The notes under the pieces: generated by a model
What the model was told of the DNA's origin: nothing
Database searches by the model: none
The model's input: only the letters and a program-made list of their open reading frames with translations
From: JAUNKE01 sp041853585
GTDB lineage: Bacteria; Bacillota; Clostridia; Peptostreptococcales; Filifactoraceae
Assembly (NCBI GenBank): GCA_041853585.1
Contig: JBGZSM010000076.1
Span: 1 to 51,833, forward strand
DNA length: 51,833 bases
Direction of reading: 5' to 3'
Shown here: piece after piece, positions 1 to 7,685 of the stretch
Numbering within the stretch: position 1 is the stretch's first letter
Layout of the letters: every line of letters begins with the position of its first letter
Program-made: the position numbers and the translations under genes

Positions 1-42
1 CTCCATGAATGATTTCCTTTCTGCGGCTGTCTGATAAATATT

Positions 43-120
43 GTAAGTCTTATTTCTACTTTTTACAAAGTGGAATTTCTTGTAAGACTAACTTCTACTT
101 TGACTCCCGCCAAGTGGAAA
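43..120. repeat. Two tandem hairpin units at the broken 5' end of cas10
   Basis: Two related units sit head to tail. Each starts with GTAAG (43 and 83), then has TTCTACTTT (54 and 93), a short loop, and AAGTGGAA (68 and 112). In each unit TTCTACTTT can pair with the AAGTGGAA segment, giving a hairpin with a loop of about 4 nt in the first unit and about 11 nt in the second. The translated text across them does not look like a Cas10 domain. This suggests a small repetitive element inserted in or next to cas10. The outer limits are uncertain. Confidence 0.5.
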
Positions 121-1275
121 TTACTTTTTCACTTTAGGAGAGTTAAAAACTCTCAATATATAAAAGATATCGTTTCAAAACTTAGAAATGTAACTGATGA
201 GGAGAGAAAGGCAGCGTTCCCGCTTCTTACAAAAGGAGAAGGGAATACTCTTGCTATCCGTAACATTACACAAATTGCAACGCATAATAAGATAAGCGAT
301 TTTAAAGAGAATAAGCGAGCTGATGGTCGAAGAAAAGCGGAACAAAAAACGGACTTTGACAAACCTTATCGCTACTTCGCATTAGTGCAAGCCGATGGAG
401 ACAACATGGGGAAAGTTCTTGAAAAAGTGGCTAATCAAAACTTAGAATTATTTTCTGAACGATGTATGAAGTTTTCTCAAGAAGCGGCAAAAACAATTCA
501 TCAATTTGGTGGAGTAACGGTATATGCTGGTGGAGATGATTTGCTGTTCATGGCACCACTATATTCCAACAAAGCAGAAGGAGAACAAGGTAGAACTGTA
601 ATGGAGCTTTGCAAAGATCTTGATGCATTGTTCCGAGAATATTTTGATGATAACTTCATCAATAAAATAACCGGAGAAAAGGGAGTGACTGCCGAGAGAA
701 AGTTGGCACTTTCATTTGGTATTACACTCAATTATCACAAGTCGCCATTGTATGAAGCTCTTAAACAAACACTTTTTTTACTTTTTGTGGAGGCAAAAGG
801 AAGAAAAAACGCAAAAGTAATCGAACTTACGAAAAATAGTGGAAGCAAGATATCCGTTCCATTATATAATAACAGCGAAGTCGAATCTGAATTGATAAAG
901 CTTATTCATCTACAAGATGAGGAAGAAGTGGTAAACTCCATCTTATATCATTTGCATGAATTTGAAGTCTTATACGATATTGCATTTAATGAAGGAGAAG
1001 AACGAATAAAAAACTTCTTTTACAATATGTTTGATCGCCATGTGGAGGAGGACGCAGAGAATAAAACTAATGATGAAATTACTTTTAAAAATCCGTATGT
1101 AGAGCAAATTAAAAACTTGGCGATTGCCCATTGGAGAGAAACTGAAAATCGTAATCGTTCAAAAAGAGATCCGCAAAATGAACAAGAAGGAGAAGAACAG
1201 ATTTTGTCGACTAAGGAATTAACATCACTCTTACGATTAGCAAAATTTTTTGGGGAAGGAGCAAAAGATGAGTAA
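70..1275 (+). CDS. cas10: Cas10/Cmr2, C-terminal part (Palm2 with GGDD); 5' part disrupted or out of window
   Basis: Cas10 is the large subunit of type III CRISPR effector complexes. On target RNA binding its Palm domain makes nucleotide second messengers. Visible here are the Palm2 start motif ALVQADGDNMGK (about residues 104-115 counted from a GTG at 70) and the cyclase motif YAGGDD (GGDD at 154-157, bases 529-540), followed by a helical C-terminal domain. The HD nuclease domain, first Palm and zinc finger are missing. The frame is open only from base 13, because a TGA lies at 10-12. The GTG at 70 has no ribosome-binding site, and no in-frame ATG occurs before the one inside the ADGDNMGK motif. 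The left-edge text reads in a different frame and stops at 32-34. Tandem hairpins at 43-120 lie at the break. The gene is therefore frameshifted, interrupted by an insertion, or expressed in two pieces. cmr3 overlaps its stop. I am sure of the family and unsure that it is functional. Confidence 0.85.
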   Translation: MEFLVRLTSTLTPAKWKLLFHFRRVKNSQYIKDIVSKLRNVTDEERKAAFPLLTKGEGNTLAIRNITQIATHNKISDFKENKRADGRRKAEQKTDFDKPYRYFALVQADGDNMGKVLEKVANQNLELFSERCMKFSQEAAKTIHQFGGVTVYAGGDDLLFMAPLYSNKAEGEQGRTVMELCKDLDALFREYFDDNFINKITGEKGVTAERKLALSFGITLNYHKSPLYEALKQTLFLLFVEAKGRKNAKVIELTKNSGSKISVPLYNNSEVESELIKLIHLQDEEEVVNSILYHLHEFEVLYDIAFNEGEERIKNFFYNMFDRHVEEDAENKTNDEITFKNPYVEQIKNLAIAHWRETENRNRSKRDPQNEQEGEEQILSTKELTSLLRLAKFFGEGAKDE

Positions 1276-2389
1276 TCAACAACATTATTTAGTTCGACTT
1301 CGAGCAATTGATCCATGGTTTTTCGGTTCGGAGCGAAATCTCGGTTTCGGGCGAAAAAACGAGCGAATTCCTTATTTCGTGCATTCCAAACTCTATCCGT
1401 CCCAAACAACATTATTGGGGAGCATTCGCTTTTTGCTTCAAAAACAAAAACCTGGATTGAATGATAAATTTTTAATTGACAGAAAATTGATTGGAGCAAA
1501 AAGTTTTGAACTTGACAAAAAAAAACAATCTTTTGGCATAATACAAAAAATCGGTTCGGTGTTTGTAATGGATGATGAAGACAACATATATATCCCATGT
1601 CCTCTCAATCAGTCGCATAAATCGGACAAAATATTTGAACCTTATGTTTTGCAAGAGTATGGATTAGGATGCGAGAGTGAAACGGCAAAGAAGTTTGTTT
1701 TTCAAGACTTTGATGTTAAAGAATATGATCCTGCCGAGAAATTTCTAAAGATTGATAAAAGCGGAAGCAATTGTGAGCTCGTATCAAAAAAAGATATTTT
1801 TGTAGAAAAAAATAAGAGTCGCATAAATAAGCAGCTTACCGAAGATGGGTATTTCAAACAAAAAATGTTTACTTTTAATAATAAAGTGGAGGACGACTGT
1901 TCCCATCGCTATTCTTTTGCATTTATACTGACCCTTTCCAGTGATGAGATGAGGCCATCTGAAGATATATTGACAATTGGTAGCGGGAAATGCGCTTTCC
2001 ATGTGGATATTCAGCTCTTGGAAAATGCCGGAGAGGATTTTTTGGAAAAAAGAATCCGAGTTGCATTGCAATCAAAAAAGTATTTTGCGGATGATCTATC
2101 AAGAGAAGAGCATCATATTTACTATGTTGCTTCAGACACACTATTAGACAGACCAATTGAAAAGTCAATATTCTCTGTTACAAATAGTGACTTTTTTAGA
2201 AATTTAAAAACAAATTATAAAAAGCAAAGTCTGAATCGAGCTATAAATATCTACAATCCTTCTGCAACAAGAACTATCATAACAGCAGGTGGAGTAATTT
2301 GTGTAAAAGGCAATGATATTTTAGAAGAATTTAATGCGGAATATGCTCACAGACAAATGATCGGAATGAACAATCTTATAAAAATATAA
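1268..2389 (+). CDS. cmr3: Type III-B CRISPR RAMP protein Cmr3
   Basis: Cmr3 is the RAMP (RRM-fold) subunit that sits at the foot of the Cmr complex, next to Cas10, and holds the 5' handle of the crRNA. The start at 1268 overlaps the cas10 stop by 8 nt (ATGAGTAA) and follows the site GGGAAGGAG; an upstream in-frame start at 1250 is less likely. The product has 373 residues, as usual for the family. It opens with a typical Cmr3 N-terminus (LRAIDPWFFGSERNLG). A stretch near residues 35-50 gives PYFVHSKLYPSQTTLLGSIR, the conserved 'P..tl.GalR' segment of RAMP proteins. A glycine-rich end (AGGVICVKG) is close to the C-terminus. It is translationally coupled within the cas10-cmr3-cmr4-cmr5-cmr6 operon. 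Confidence 0.85.
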   Translation: MSNQQHYLVRLRAIDPWFFGSERNLGFGRKNERIPYFVHSKLYPSQTTLLGSIRFLLQKQKPGLNDKFLIDRKLIGAKSFELDKKKQSFGIIQKIGSVFVMDDEDNIYIPCPLNQSHKSDKIFEPYVLQEYGLGCESETAKKFVFQDFDVKEYDPAEKFLKIDKSGSNCELVSKKDIFVEKNKSRINKQLTEDGYFKQKMFTFNNKVEDDCSHRYSFAFILTLSSDEMRPSEDILTIGSGKCAFHVDIQLLENAGEDFLEKRIRVALQSKKYFADDLSREEHHIYYVASDTLLDRPIEKSIFSVTNSDFFRNLKTNYKKQSLNRAINIYNPSATRTIITAGGVICVKGNDILEEFNAEYAHRQMIGMNNLIKI

Positions 2390-2401
2390 AGGAGAACGAC
2401 A

Positions 2402-3208
2402 ATGACAGCGATAAAATGTTATAGAGTTAAATGTATAACCAATCTTCATGTAGGGGATGGGGAATCAAATTACAATATTATAGACAATCAAATTGAAAGA
2501 GATCCGGTTAACAATTATCCCGTGATTTTTTCAACAGGTGTAAAAGGTGCATTAAGAGAACATTTTGTGGGATCCGGAGTTCCTTCAACAGATATTGACT
2601 TCATATTTGGAAAAGGAAAGAATGCAGAAGAAACGGAACAAGGAAATGTTAAATTTACAAATGCCTATTTGCTTGCGATTCCGATGAGAGCATCCAAAGG
2701 AAGTAAAAGTTTCTATATGGTGACAAGTCCGGGGATGCTTGAACAATTATTTGTTTTAGAGGAATCTTTAAGACGAATAGAGTATGTAGAGGCTAGGGAA
2801 GAAATAAAAAACTTAAAGGAATGTATCACGAACAGTAATGAAGAATCAATTTCGGTTGAAGGATGTGAGCCGGTAAGTAAAAAAGCAGAGAAATCCTTGA
2901 AGGATTTTCTTGATGGCTGGTTTGGAAAGGATGTAGATGTAATTATTGTGACAGAAGATATTATGAGAAAACATCGTTATCCTGTTCAAGCTCGCAACTG
3001 TCTGAACAACGGAAAAAGTGAAAACCTTTGGTATGAAGAATATGTACCTCATGGAGCAATATTTTATTTCTACACATTAGCTATGCCGCCGGTAGAAAAT
3101 GGCGTTACAAAGTTTTTTGATAGTATAAAGAAGTATCCTTTGGCTCAATTTGGTGCAAATGCAACGGTCGGATTTGGTTTGGCAAGGGTAGAGGAGGTTC
3201 AAGAATGA
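2402..3208 (+). CDS. cmr4: Type III-B CRISPR RAMP protein Cmr4 (backbone, target RNA cleavage)
   Basis: Cmr4 forms the helical backbone of the Cmr complex along the crRNA and cuts the bound target RNA at 6-nt steps. This 268-residue protein begins YRVKCITNLHVGDGESNYNIIDNQIERD, which carries the family's 'lHvG.G...g.iD..i.Rd' pattern, including the aspartate near residue 27 that matches the slicer residue of the family. It continues with PVIFSTGVKGALREHF (RAMP GaLR motif) and ends QFGANATVGFGLARV, the glycine-rich C-terminal loop. AAAGGAG lies just upstream of the ATG. The last codons overlap the cmr5 start (ATGA). Length and motifs are ordinary for the family. Confidence 0.88.
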   Translation: MTAIKCYRVKCITNLHVGDGESNYNIIDNQIERDPVNNYPVIFSTGVKGALREHFVGSGVPSTDIDFIFGKGKNAEETEQGNVKFTNAYLLAIPMRASKGSKSFYMVTSPGMLEQLFVLEESLRRIEYVEAREEIKNLKECITNSNEESISVEGCEPVSKKAEKSLKDFLDGWFGKDVDVIIVTEDIMRKHRYPVQARNCLNNGKSENLWYEEYVPHGAIFYFYTLAMPPVENGVTKFFDSIKKYPLAQFGANATVGFGLARVEEVQE

Positions 3209-3651
3209 ATAAATATTTAGTTGAAAAATATCTGAAAATTGCTTATGACTGTATGAAAAATTGCCCGCCCAACAAATCTACATCAATTCGTGGTCAAATA
3301 GCAACATTCGGGGCGGCAATATCCTCAGGAAGTCTACTTTCTGCGATTGCTTTTTTTAGCAATGCTCCAAGCTCAAACGAATCCAATTCGGGAGGAAACT
3401 CGGAAAAAGAATTAAATGTTGATGCGGACAAAGAAAGTGCAAAAGAAGTGCGAGTTTATTTATTAAACATGATTCACAAGGTTATTAAAGAATCCGAAAA
3501 ACAAGATATTCAAAACCGAGATATTCAAAATCAAGAGAACCTATTTGATTTTGTAGCAAGCGAAATAAACAATGGTAATGAGAGTATGATAGAAGAAAAG
3601 GTGTTAAGTGCTGCAATAGCGGTAAAATTATCAATTAATCTGTTTAAGTAA
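3205..3651 (+). CDS. cmr5: Type III-B CRISPR small subunit Cmr5
   Basis: Cmr5 is the small all-helical subunit that stacks along the inner groove of the Cmr filament and contacts the guide-target duplex. The 148-residue product shows the family pattern of an N-terminal helix (YLKIAYDCM) followed by a segment rich in small residues (RGQIATFGAAISSGSLLSAIAFFS), which matches the conserved 'lP..i...Gl..tlaFl.sK' region. After a low-complexity Ser/Asn/Glu linker come two more helices. The ATGA overlap with cmr4 indicates translational coupling. The assignment rests on size, position between cmr4 and cmr6 and the first-helix pattern. The family is poorly conserved. Confidence 0.78.
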   Translation: MNKYLVEKYLKIAYDCMKNCPPNKSTSIRGQIATFGAAISSGSLLSAIAFFSNAPSSNESNSGGNSEKELNVDADKESAKEVRVYLLNMIHKVIKESEKQDIQNRDIQNQENLFDFVASEINNGNESMIEEKVLSAAIAVKLSINLFK

Positions 3652-3661
3652 AGAGGTGCGT

Positions 3662-4699
3662 ATGAATAACGAGAATAAAAACAGAGCTCCTCAACCTACG
3701 AAACAAAATGCAAAAGGAAAATCAGGAGAACAAAATAGACCGGTGCAAATCAAACGAACTAACAATGTGATTTATGAATCCCAAAACTTGGATTACCGTT
3801 TCAACAAAGAACTCTATTATCGAGCGATATTTAAATCAGAGGATGGTCAGCGTATAGAAAACTACAGTAGATTAGAGCAGCGGGACAAAGATGGTGAGAC
3901 TTTGAAGAAAAAGTTTGATCATGCTTACGATGATATGGTGGAACTTTCGAAAAAAGGCAAGGAAATGAATCTTGATTTGTTATGGCTCAATCAATTGAAT
4001 GAGGAAGAAAAACTTGGATTTCAATGCTTTAAATTGAAAACCGGTTATCCCGGTTTAGCAATCGGCTTGGGTAATCCTCACGGAACTGCCTTCAAAGGAG
4101 ATATTCAGCTGGGAATGAGTTTTGACTATGTAACAGGTATTCCGTTCATTAGCGGAAGTTCGCTTAAAGGAGCTATTCGAAGTGTGATCGAGAAATTGTT
4201 GTCTCAAGATGAAATGGAAAAAACAAGTCAAGATAAGGATATTCAACAGATTACTTTTGAAGATTATTTCCGCTTGGAAGATGATTTATCTTCGGAGGAT
4301 AAAAAAGAAATTCTGGATGTACTGTTTGAGGGAAAACAAATTGAAAAAGATGCCCAAGGTATCAAAAGGGTTCAAGACGGAGAAGTTGTAAAAGTTGAAA
4401 TTCCTATGGGGAAAAGAGATGTGTTCTATGGAGCGATGGTAGTTCCGCAAAATCAAAAACCATTTTTAAAACAAGATTTTCTGGCACCCCATCCGTCCAA
4501 AATACAAAGTCCGAATGTGCTTAAGTTTTTGGCAATTGCACCGGAGACGGAGATAGAGTTCTTCTTTTCATTAAAAGACTCCATTCTCTCGAGTGGTAAA
4601 AAAATAGCAGCGGAAAGCAAGAAAGTTGCATATAAAAAGATACTTGAGGATTTCGGTGTGGGTGCAAAAACCAATGTCGGCTACGGAATTATGGAGTAG
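3662..4699 (+). CDS. cmr6: Type III-B CRISPR RAMP protein Cmr6
   Basis: Cmr6 caps the 3' end of the Cmr backbone with Cmr1. I place the start at the ATG at 3662 because AGAGG lies 5 nt upstream; a GTG at 3656 overlaps that site. The 345-residue protein has a charged, disordered N-terminus rich in Asn and Lys, then the diagnostic Cmr6 blocks: GLAIGLGNPHGTAFKG, IPFISGSSLKGAIRSV, a central 'DVFYGAMV...FLAPH' segment, NVLKFLAIAPETEIEFFF, and the C-terminal FGVGAKTNVGYGIME. It is the last backbone gene of the cas10-cmr3-6 run. No cmr1 lies downstream in the window, so cmr1 would have to be left of base 1 or absent. Confidence 0.85.
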   Translation: MNNENKNRAPQPTKQNAKGKSGEQNRPVQIKRTNNVIYESQNLDYRFNKELYYRAIFKSEDGQRIENYSRLEQRDKDGETLKKKFDHAYDDMVELSKKGKEMNLDLLWLNQLNEEEKLGFQCFKLKTGYPGLAIGLGNPHGTAFKGDIQLGMSFDYVTGIPFISGSSLKGAIRSVIEKLLSQDEMEKTSQDKDIQQITFEDYFRLEDDLSSEDKKEILDVLFEGKQIEKDAQGIKRVQDGEVVKVEIPMGKRDVFYGAMVVPQNQKPFLKQDFLAPHPSKIQSPNVLKFLAIAPETEIEFFFSLKDSILSSGKKIAAESKKVAYKKILEDFGVGAKTNVGYGIME

Positions 4700-4750
4700 T
4701 GGAACAATATAGACGATAAAATGTCGTTTTGCAGAGTGCAAAAATCAATC

Positions 4751-4788
4751 GAGTGGTCGCTCCTTCGACTTGTGGACGGCGACCACTC
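4751..4788. promoter_or_regulatory. Perfect 10-bp inverted repeat between cmr6 and the DEDD gene
   Basis: GAGTGGTCGC (4751-4760) and GCGACCACTC (4779-4788) are exact inverted complements separated by 18 nt. There is no T tract after it, so it is not a standard terminator. It sits 21 nt before the DEDD gene start and could be an attenuator, an RNA-processing site or a protein-binding site separating the Cmr genes from the accessory genes. Confidence 0.5.
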
Positions 4789-4808
4789 CTACTTATCAGA
4801 GGTGACTT

Positions 4809-5765
4809 ATGGAAAAACTGCAAAAAATAACAATCGAGCAAATCGAAAAACAACCGGCTGTTTTCTTGTGCATAAAAGAATTTATGGGAGATAATTCGAA
4901 AAGCGAAAAACAAGAAATACCTCAAACCGATATAGCGGATTACTTTGTGTCGCTCAAAAATTATAAAGAGCGAGCCGAAGGTTTCGTCATCGAATTAAAA
5001 AATTCATCCAAAGAGCAAACGCAACAATCGATTCGAGAAATTTGCGAGATATTCAGCCAAGCTTTTATGCAAAAAATCCATAAAGAACCTGAAATTGCGG
5101 CTACAATCGAAAAATCGAGCCCGTGGCCACTATATGTCAAGGAACATAATTTGCAAAAACTCAAAAAGCATAATCTGATTTTTATCGACTGCGAAACGAC
5201 GGGACTTTATGGAGAATACTTGTCTTTTGCGCTCTTGTTTTATAACCGGCAAAGTTCGTCTTGTCATGCCTATTACATTCGGCGCGAAGATGTTCAAAAT
5301 TTGAAAAATGTTCATCCGTTTGTTACCGCGAATGTTATTCCGCGCATGGATTTGAAAAATCTGGTGGATTATGAGAAAATCAAAAGTCGTTTTACACAAA
5401 ATCCAGAGCAAAAAGAAAAAACATATTTGATTGAAAAGGCGGTTTCGGGAGAGAATAATCTACTGAAGGAATCGGCAAAGATTTTGAAAGAAGCTTTGCA
5501 ATTAGAAAATGAAAACACAAACAATTTTCTTTTAGCGGAAAGTCCATATCCGGTAGAATTTCGGTTTTTTGAAAAAATGTCCAAAAACGAAGAAATCACG
5601 ATGCATGACAAAATAGATTTTGCCGAACGATTGCACGATTGGTATTCGGTAAAAATCAATGCTGATGCATTGGCGGGTGAAAAAAATTATCAAAGCAGCA
5701 TCCATAATGCATTGGTGGATGTACTGGTAAATTACGAAGAATATATCGAAATGGAGGGTAGTTAG
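4809..5765 (+). CDS. DEDD(h)-family 3'-5' exonuclease-like protein of the CRISPR locus; candidate SAM-AMP phosphodiesterase
   Basis: The 318-residue protein has a helical N-terminal half with no recognised domain, then an Exo I motif IFIDCETTG (Asp127, Glu129) and an Exo III motif HNALVD (His299 to Asp304) near its C-terminus. These are the first and last signatures of DnaQ-like DEDDh exonucleases. The middle Exo II motif is not obvious; the segment with ESPYPVEFRFF or an acidic residue before it may serve. Spacing between Exo I and Exo III (about 170 residues) is typical. Published work on CorA-type type III systems (Bacteroides fragilis, SAM-AMP signalling) reports that the partner phosphodiesterase NrN is sometimes replaced by a DEDD nuclease. 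Position directly before the CorA-like gene fits that role, namely destroying the second messenger. Function is inferred; the fold assignment is good. It starts at an ATG after GAGGTG. Confidence 0.72.
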   Translation: MEKLQKITIEQIEKQPAVFLCIKEFMGDNSKSEKQEIPQTDIADYFVSLKNYKERAEGFVIELKNSSKEQTQQSIREICEIFSQAFMQKIHKEPEIAATIEKSSPWPLYVKEHNLQKLKKHNLIFIDCETTGLYGEYLSFALLFYNRQSSSCHAYYIRREDVQNLKNVHPFVTANVIPRMDLKNLVDYEKIKSRFTQNPEQKEKTYLIEKAVSGENNLLKESAKILKEALQLENENTNNFLLAESPYPVEFRFFEKMSKNEEITMHDKIDFAERLHDWYSVKINADALAGEKNYQSSIHNALVDVLVNYEEYIEMEGS

Positions 5766-5766
5766 A

Positions 5767-7611
5767 GTGGAAGCCGGAGCAAAGGAAAAGGGAAAAAAGC
5801 AAAACAAAAAAGATAGAACTGTATATAGTGACCATATTTTTATGATACCGTTGGAGATGGATGCCGGATTTGAGTTATCCGATGCTTGGAAAGAAGAATT
5901 TGTTGATACAATTCCGGAAAATAGAAATATTGGTCAAGATAAGTTGAAAGTAGAAATTGAGCAAGAAATAAAAGAAAGATATATGCTTAGACGATATTTC
6001 AATAATGATGCACGACAAATCATTCTTAACCTTGAAAAAGAGGAAAAAGATGAATGTGGACAAAATAGCAATGGTGAAAAAGAGGAAAGTTTAGTTACAA
6101 ATTATAGGTTTCAACCGATTGAAGAATGCAAAGTCTCATATTACGAAATACACATTGACGACAGAAGAAAATATGAGTTGGAAATATCAAAGATACGATT
6201 AAGAGGATATTTTAAGAGCAAACAAAAGAAACAGGAGGAAAAGAAAAAAAAGAACGAAAAAAAATATAGCTCGAAAGAAACTTATCTTCTAATGATTTAT
6301 ACACAGAATACAAAATATCCTGAACTTGAGGATATTAAAAGTATAAACCAATATGGACGAAGGTTGTACCCACCATGGCTGTCCGGAGTGGATAAAACAA
6401 CTAAGAGGGTTTGTTACTCTGAATGTGCTCAAGGAATTGGAATTCGAATTGAAAAAGATAACACTACTGAATTTATTCCAAACAATTTTGAGAATGAATT
6501 TTGGTTACAAGATCTTAATTTTACTAGAATGTGGAATGACTTTGGTGATGGGGACTCACAAACTTGGGGCAAACAAAGGAACTGTTGGAGAGAAAAAATA
6601 ATCAGACAAGATCCTGCGATCTTTATCGAATCGCTTCTTAAATATAATTGCTCAACGAAAAAAGAATGTACATTAACCGGGAGGGGGCAAATTGAAAAAC
6701 GAGATGTTGGATATTTGATGGATGATCGAATGTTTGTCTGTTATATTGTAAAAAATGCGGGACTGATTCAAAGTATAAAAAAATTTGATGAGGAAAAATT
6801 TAAATATGCTTATGAATATGAGAAAGAGATTTCAGACAAACTATATTCTATTATTTATATTGACAACAGATCGGCGAGTTGTCAATCCCAAACGATGCGG
6901 GCGGAACTATTACGAAAAGCCATTTATTCCAGATGGATTGAATGCGGAACAATTCATGCGATAACACAACATTCATTCGGTTGTATTACTACGCCTGATG
7001 TGCCAATTCCGGCAGTGATTACTCCTATGCTTGTAGAATATGTTGAGATGGCAGCAATTGTATTGATGCAAAGAGTAGAACTTTTACGATTCTCAAAAAG
7101 AGCCGGCGAAGAGAGCCAAAAATTTGATGTTGAAAACCTTCAACAACTTCAAAAAGACTATATTCTTTTCAAAAATCAATTTCTGTTGTTTGAAGTCACT
7201 CCGCAAGAACAAGGTTATGAACTCTATAAGAAATTGCAAGAAGAACTCTATGTCTTTGAAGAAAAACAAGAGCTGGATAACCAATTACAGAGTTTGTATG
7301 AGTATGCCAATGTTCAGCAGGAGCAGAAACTTAATGAAATTGCAGGAAGTTTGGGATTTCTAGGAATATTGATAGCTCTATTGTCTGTGATTTGGGATAG
7401 AATGGAGCCGTTTAATGAACATACATGGCCTTTTTCCGAATGTGTACAACTAGACCGATTTGAAGATATCGTATTCAAATATAATTGGCTATTTTTCTTT
7501 ATACTTGTCTCTTTATCTGTAGGCTACTTCGTTTTTAAAGCATATAAATTTTGGATATGTTGGGGCAAAAAAGAAGACAAACAACAGAAATGTAAAAAAA
7601 CTGGAATGTAA
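5767..7611 (+). CDS. CRISPR-associated CorA-like membrane protein (candidate SAM-AMP effector)
   Basis: This 614-residue protein has a large charged soluble part and exactly two hydrophobic helices at the C-terminal end: GFLGILIALLSVIWD (about residues 524-545) and NWLFFFILVSLSVGYFVF (about 571-595). They are separated by a short loop and followed by a lysine-rich tail. A long helical stretch precedes the first of them (about 415-520). This layout is that of CorA-family divalent-cation channels, but the GMN motif expected after the first helix is absent, as reported for the CRISPR-associated CorA group. Its place next to a DEDD nuclease in a type III-B locus matches the SAM-AMP-gated CorA effector arrangement. 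The predicted action is membrane disruption during infection. The start is GTG at 5767 with GGAGGG 8 nt upstream. N-terminal residues are strongly basic. Weakly conserved families make this call inferential. Confidence 0.65.
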   Translation: MEAGAKEKGKKQNKKDRTVYSDHIFMIPLEMDAGFELSDAWKEEFVDTIPENRNIGQDKLKVEIEQEIKERYMLRRYFNNDARQIILNLEKEEKDECGQNSNGEKEESLVTNYRFQPIEECKVSYYEIHIDDRRKYELEISKIRLRGYFKSKQKKQEEKKKKNEKKYSSKETYLLMIYTQNTKYPELEDIKSINQYGRRLYPPWLSGVDKTTKRVCYSECAQGIGIRIEKDNTTEFIPNNFENEFWLQDLNFTRMWNDFGDGDSQTWGKQRNCWREKIIRQDPAIFIESLLKYNCSTKKECTLTGRGQIEKRDVGYLMDDRMFVCYIVKNAGLIQSIKKFDEEKFKYAYEYEKEISDKLYSIIYIDNRSASCQSQTMRAELLRKAIYSRWIECGTIHAITQHSFGCITTPDVPIPAVITPMLVEYVEMAAIVLMQRVELLRFSKRAGEESQKFDVENLQQLQKDYILFKNQFLLFEVTPQEQGYELYKKLQEELYVFEEKQELDNQLQSLYEYANVQQEQKLNEIAGSLGFLGILIALLSVIWDRMEPFNEHTWPFSECVQLDRFEDIVFKYNWLFFFILVSLSVGYFVFKAYKFWICWGKKEDKQQKCKKTGM

Positions 7612-7685
7612 AGAAAGAGAATTTACTGATTAAAAACTTTGTAGCATGAATTAAAATGGTTTAATGTAAGTTTAATGGAGGAAAA

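Noticed and set aside
4751..4788. Calling the hairpin a transcription terminator
   Set aside because: No T run follows on either side.
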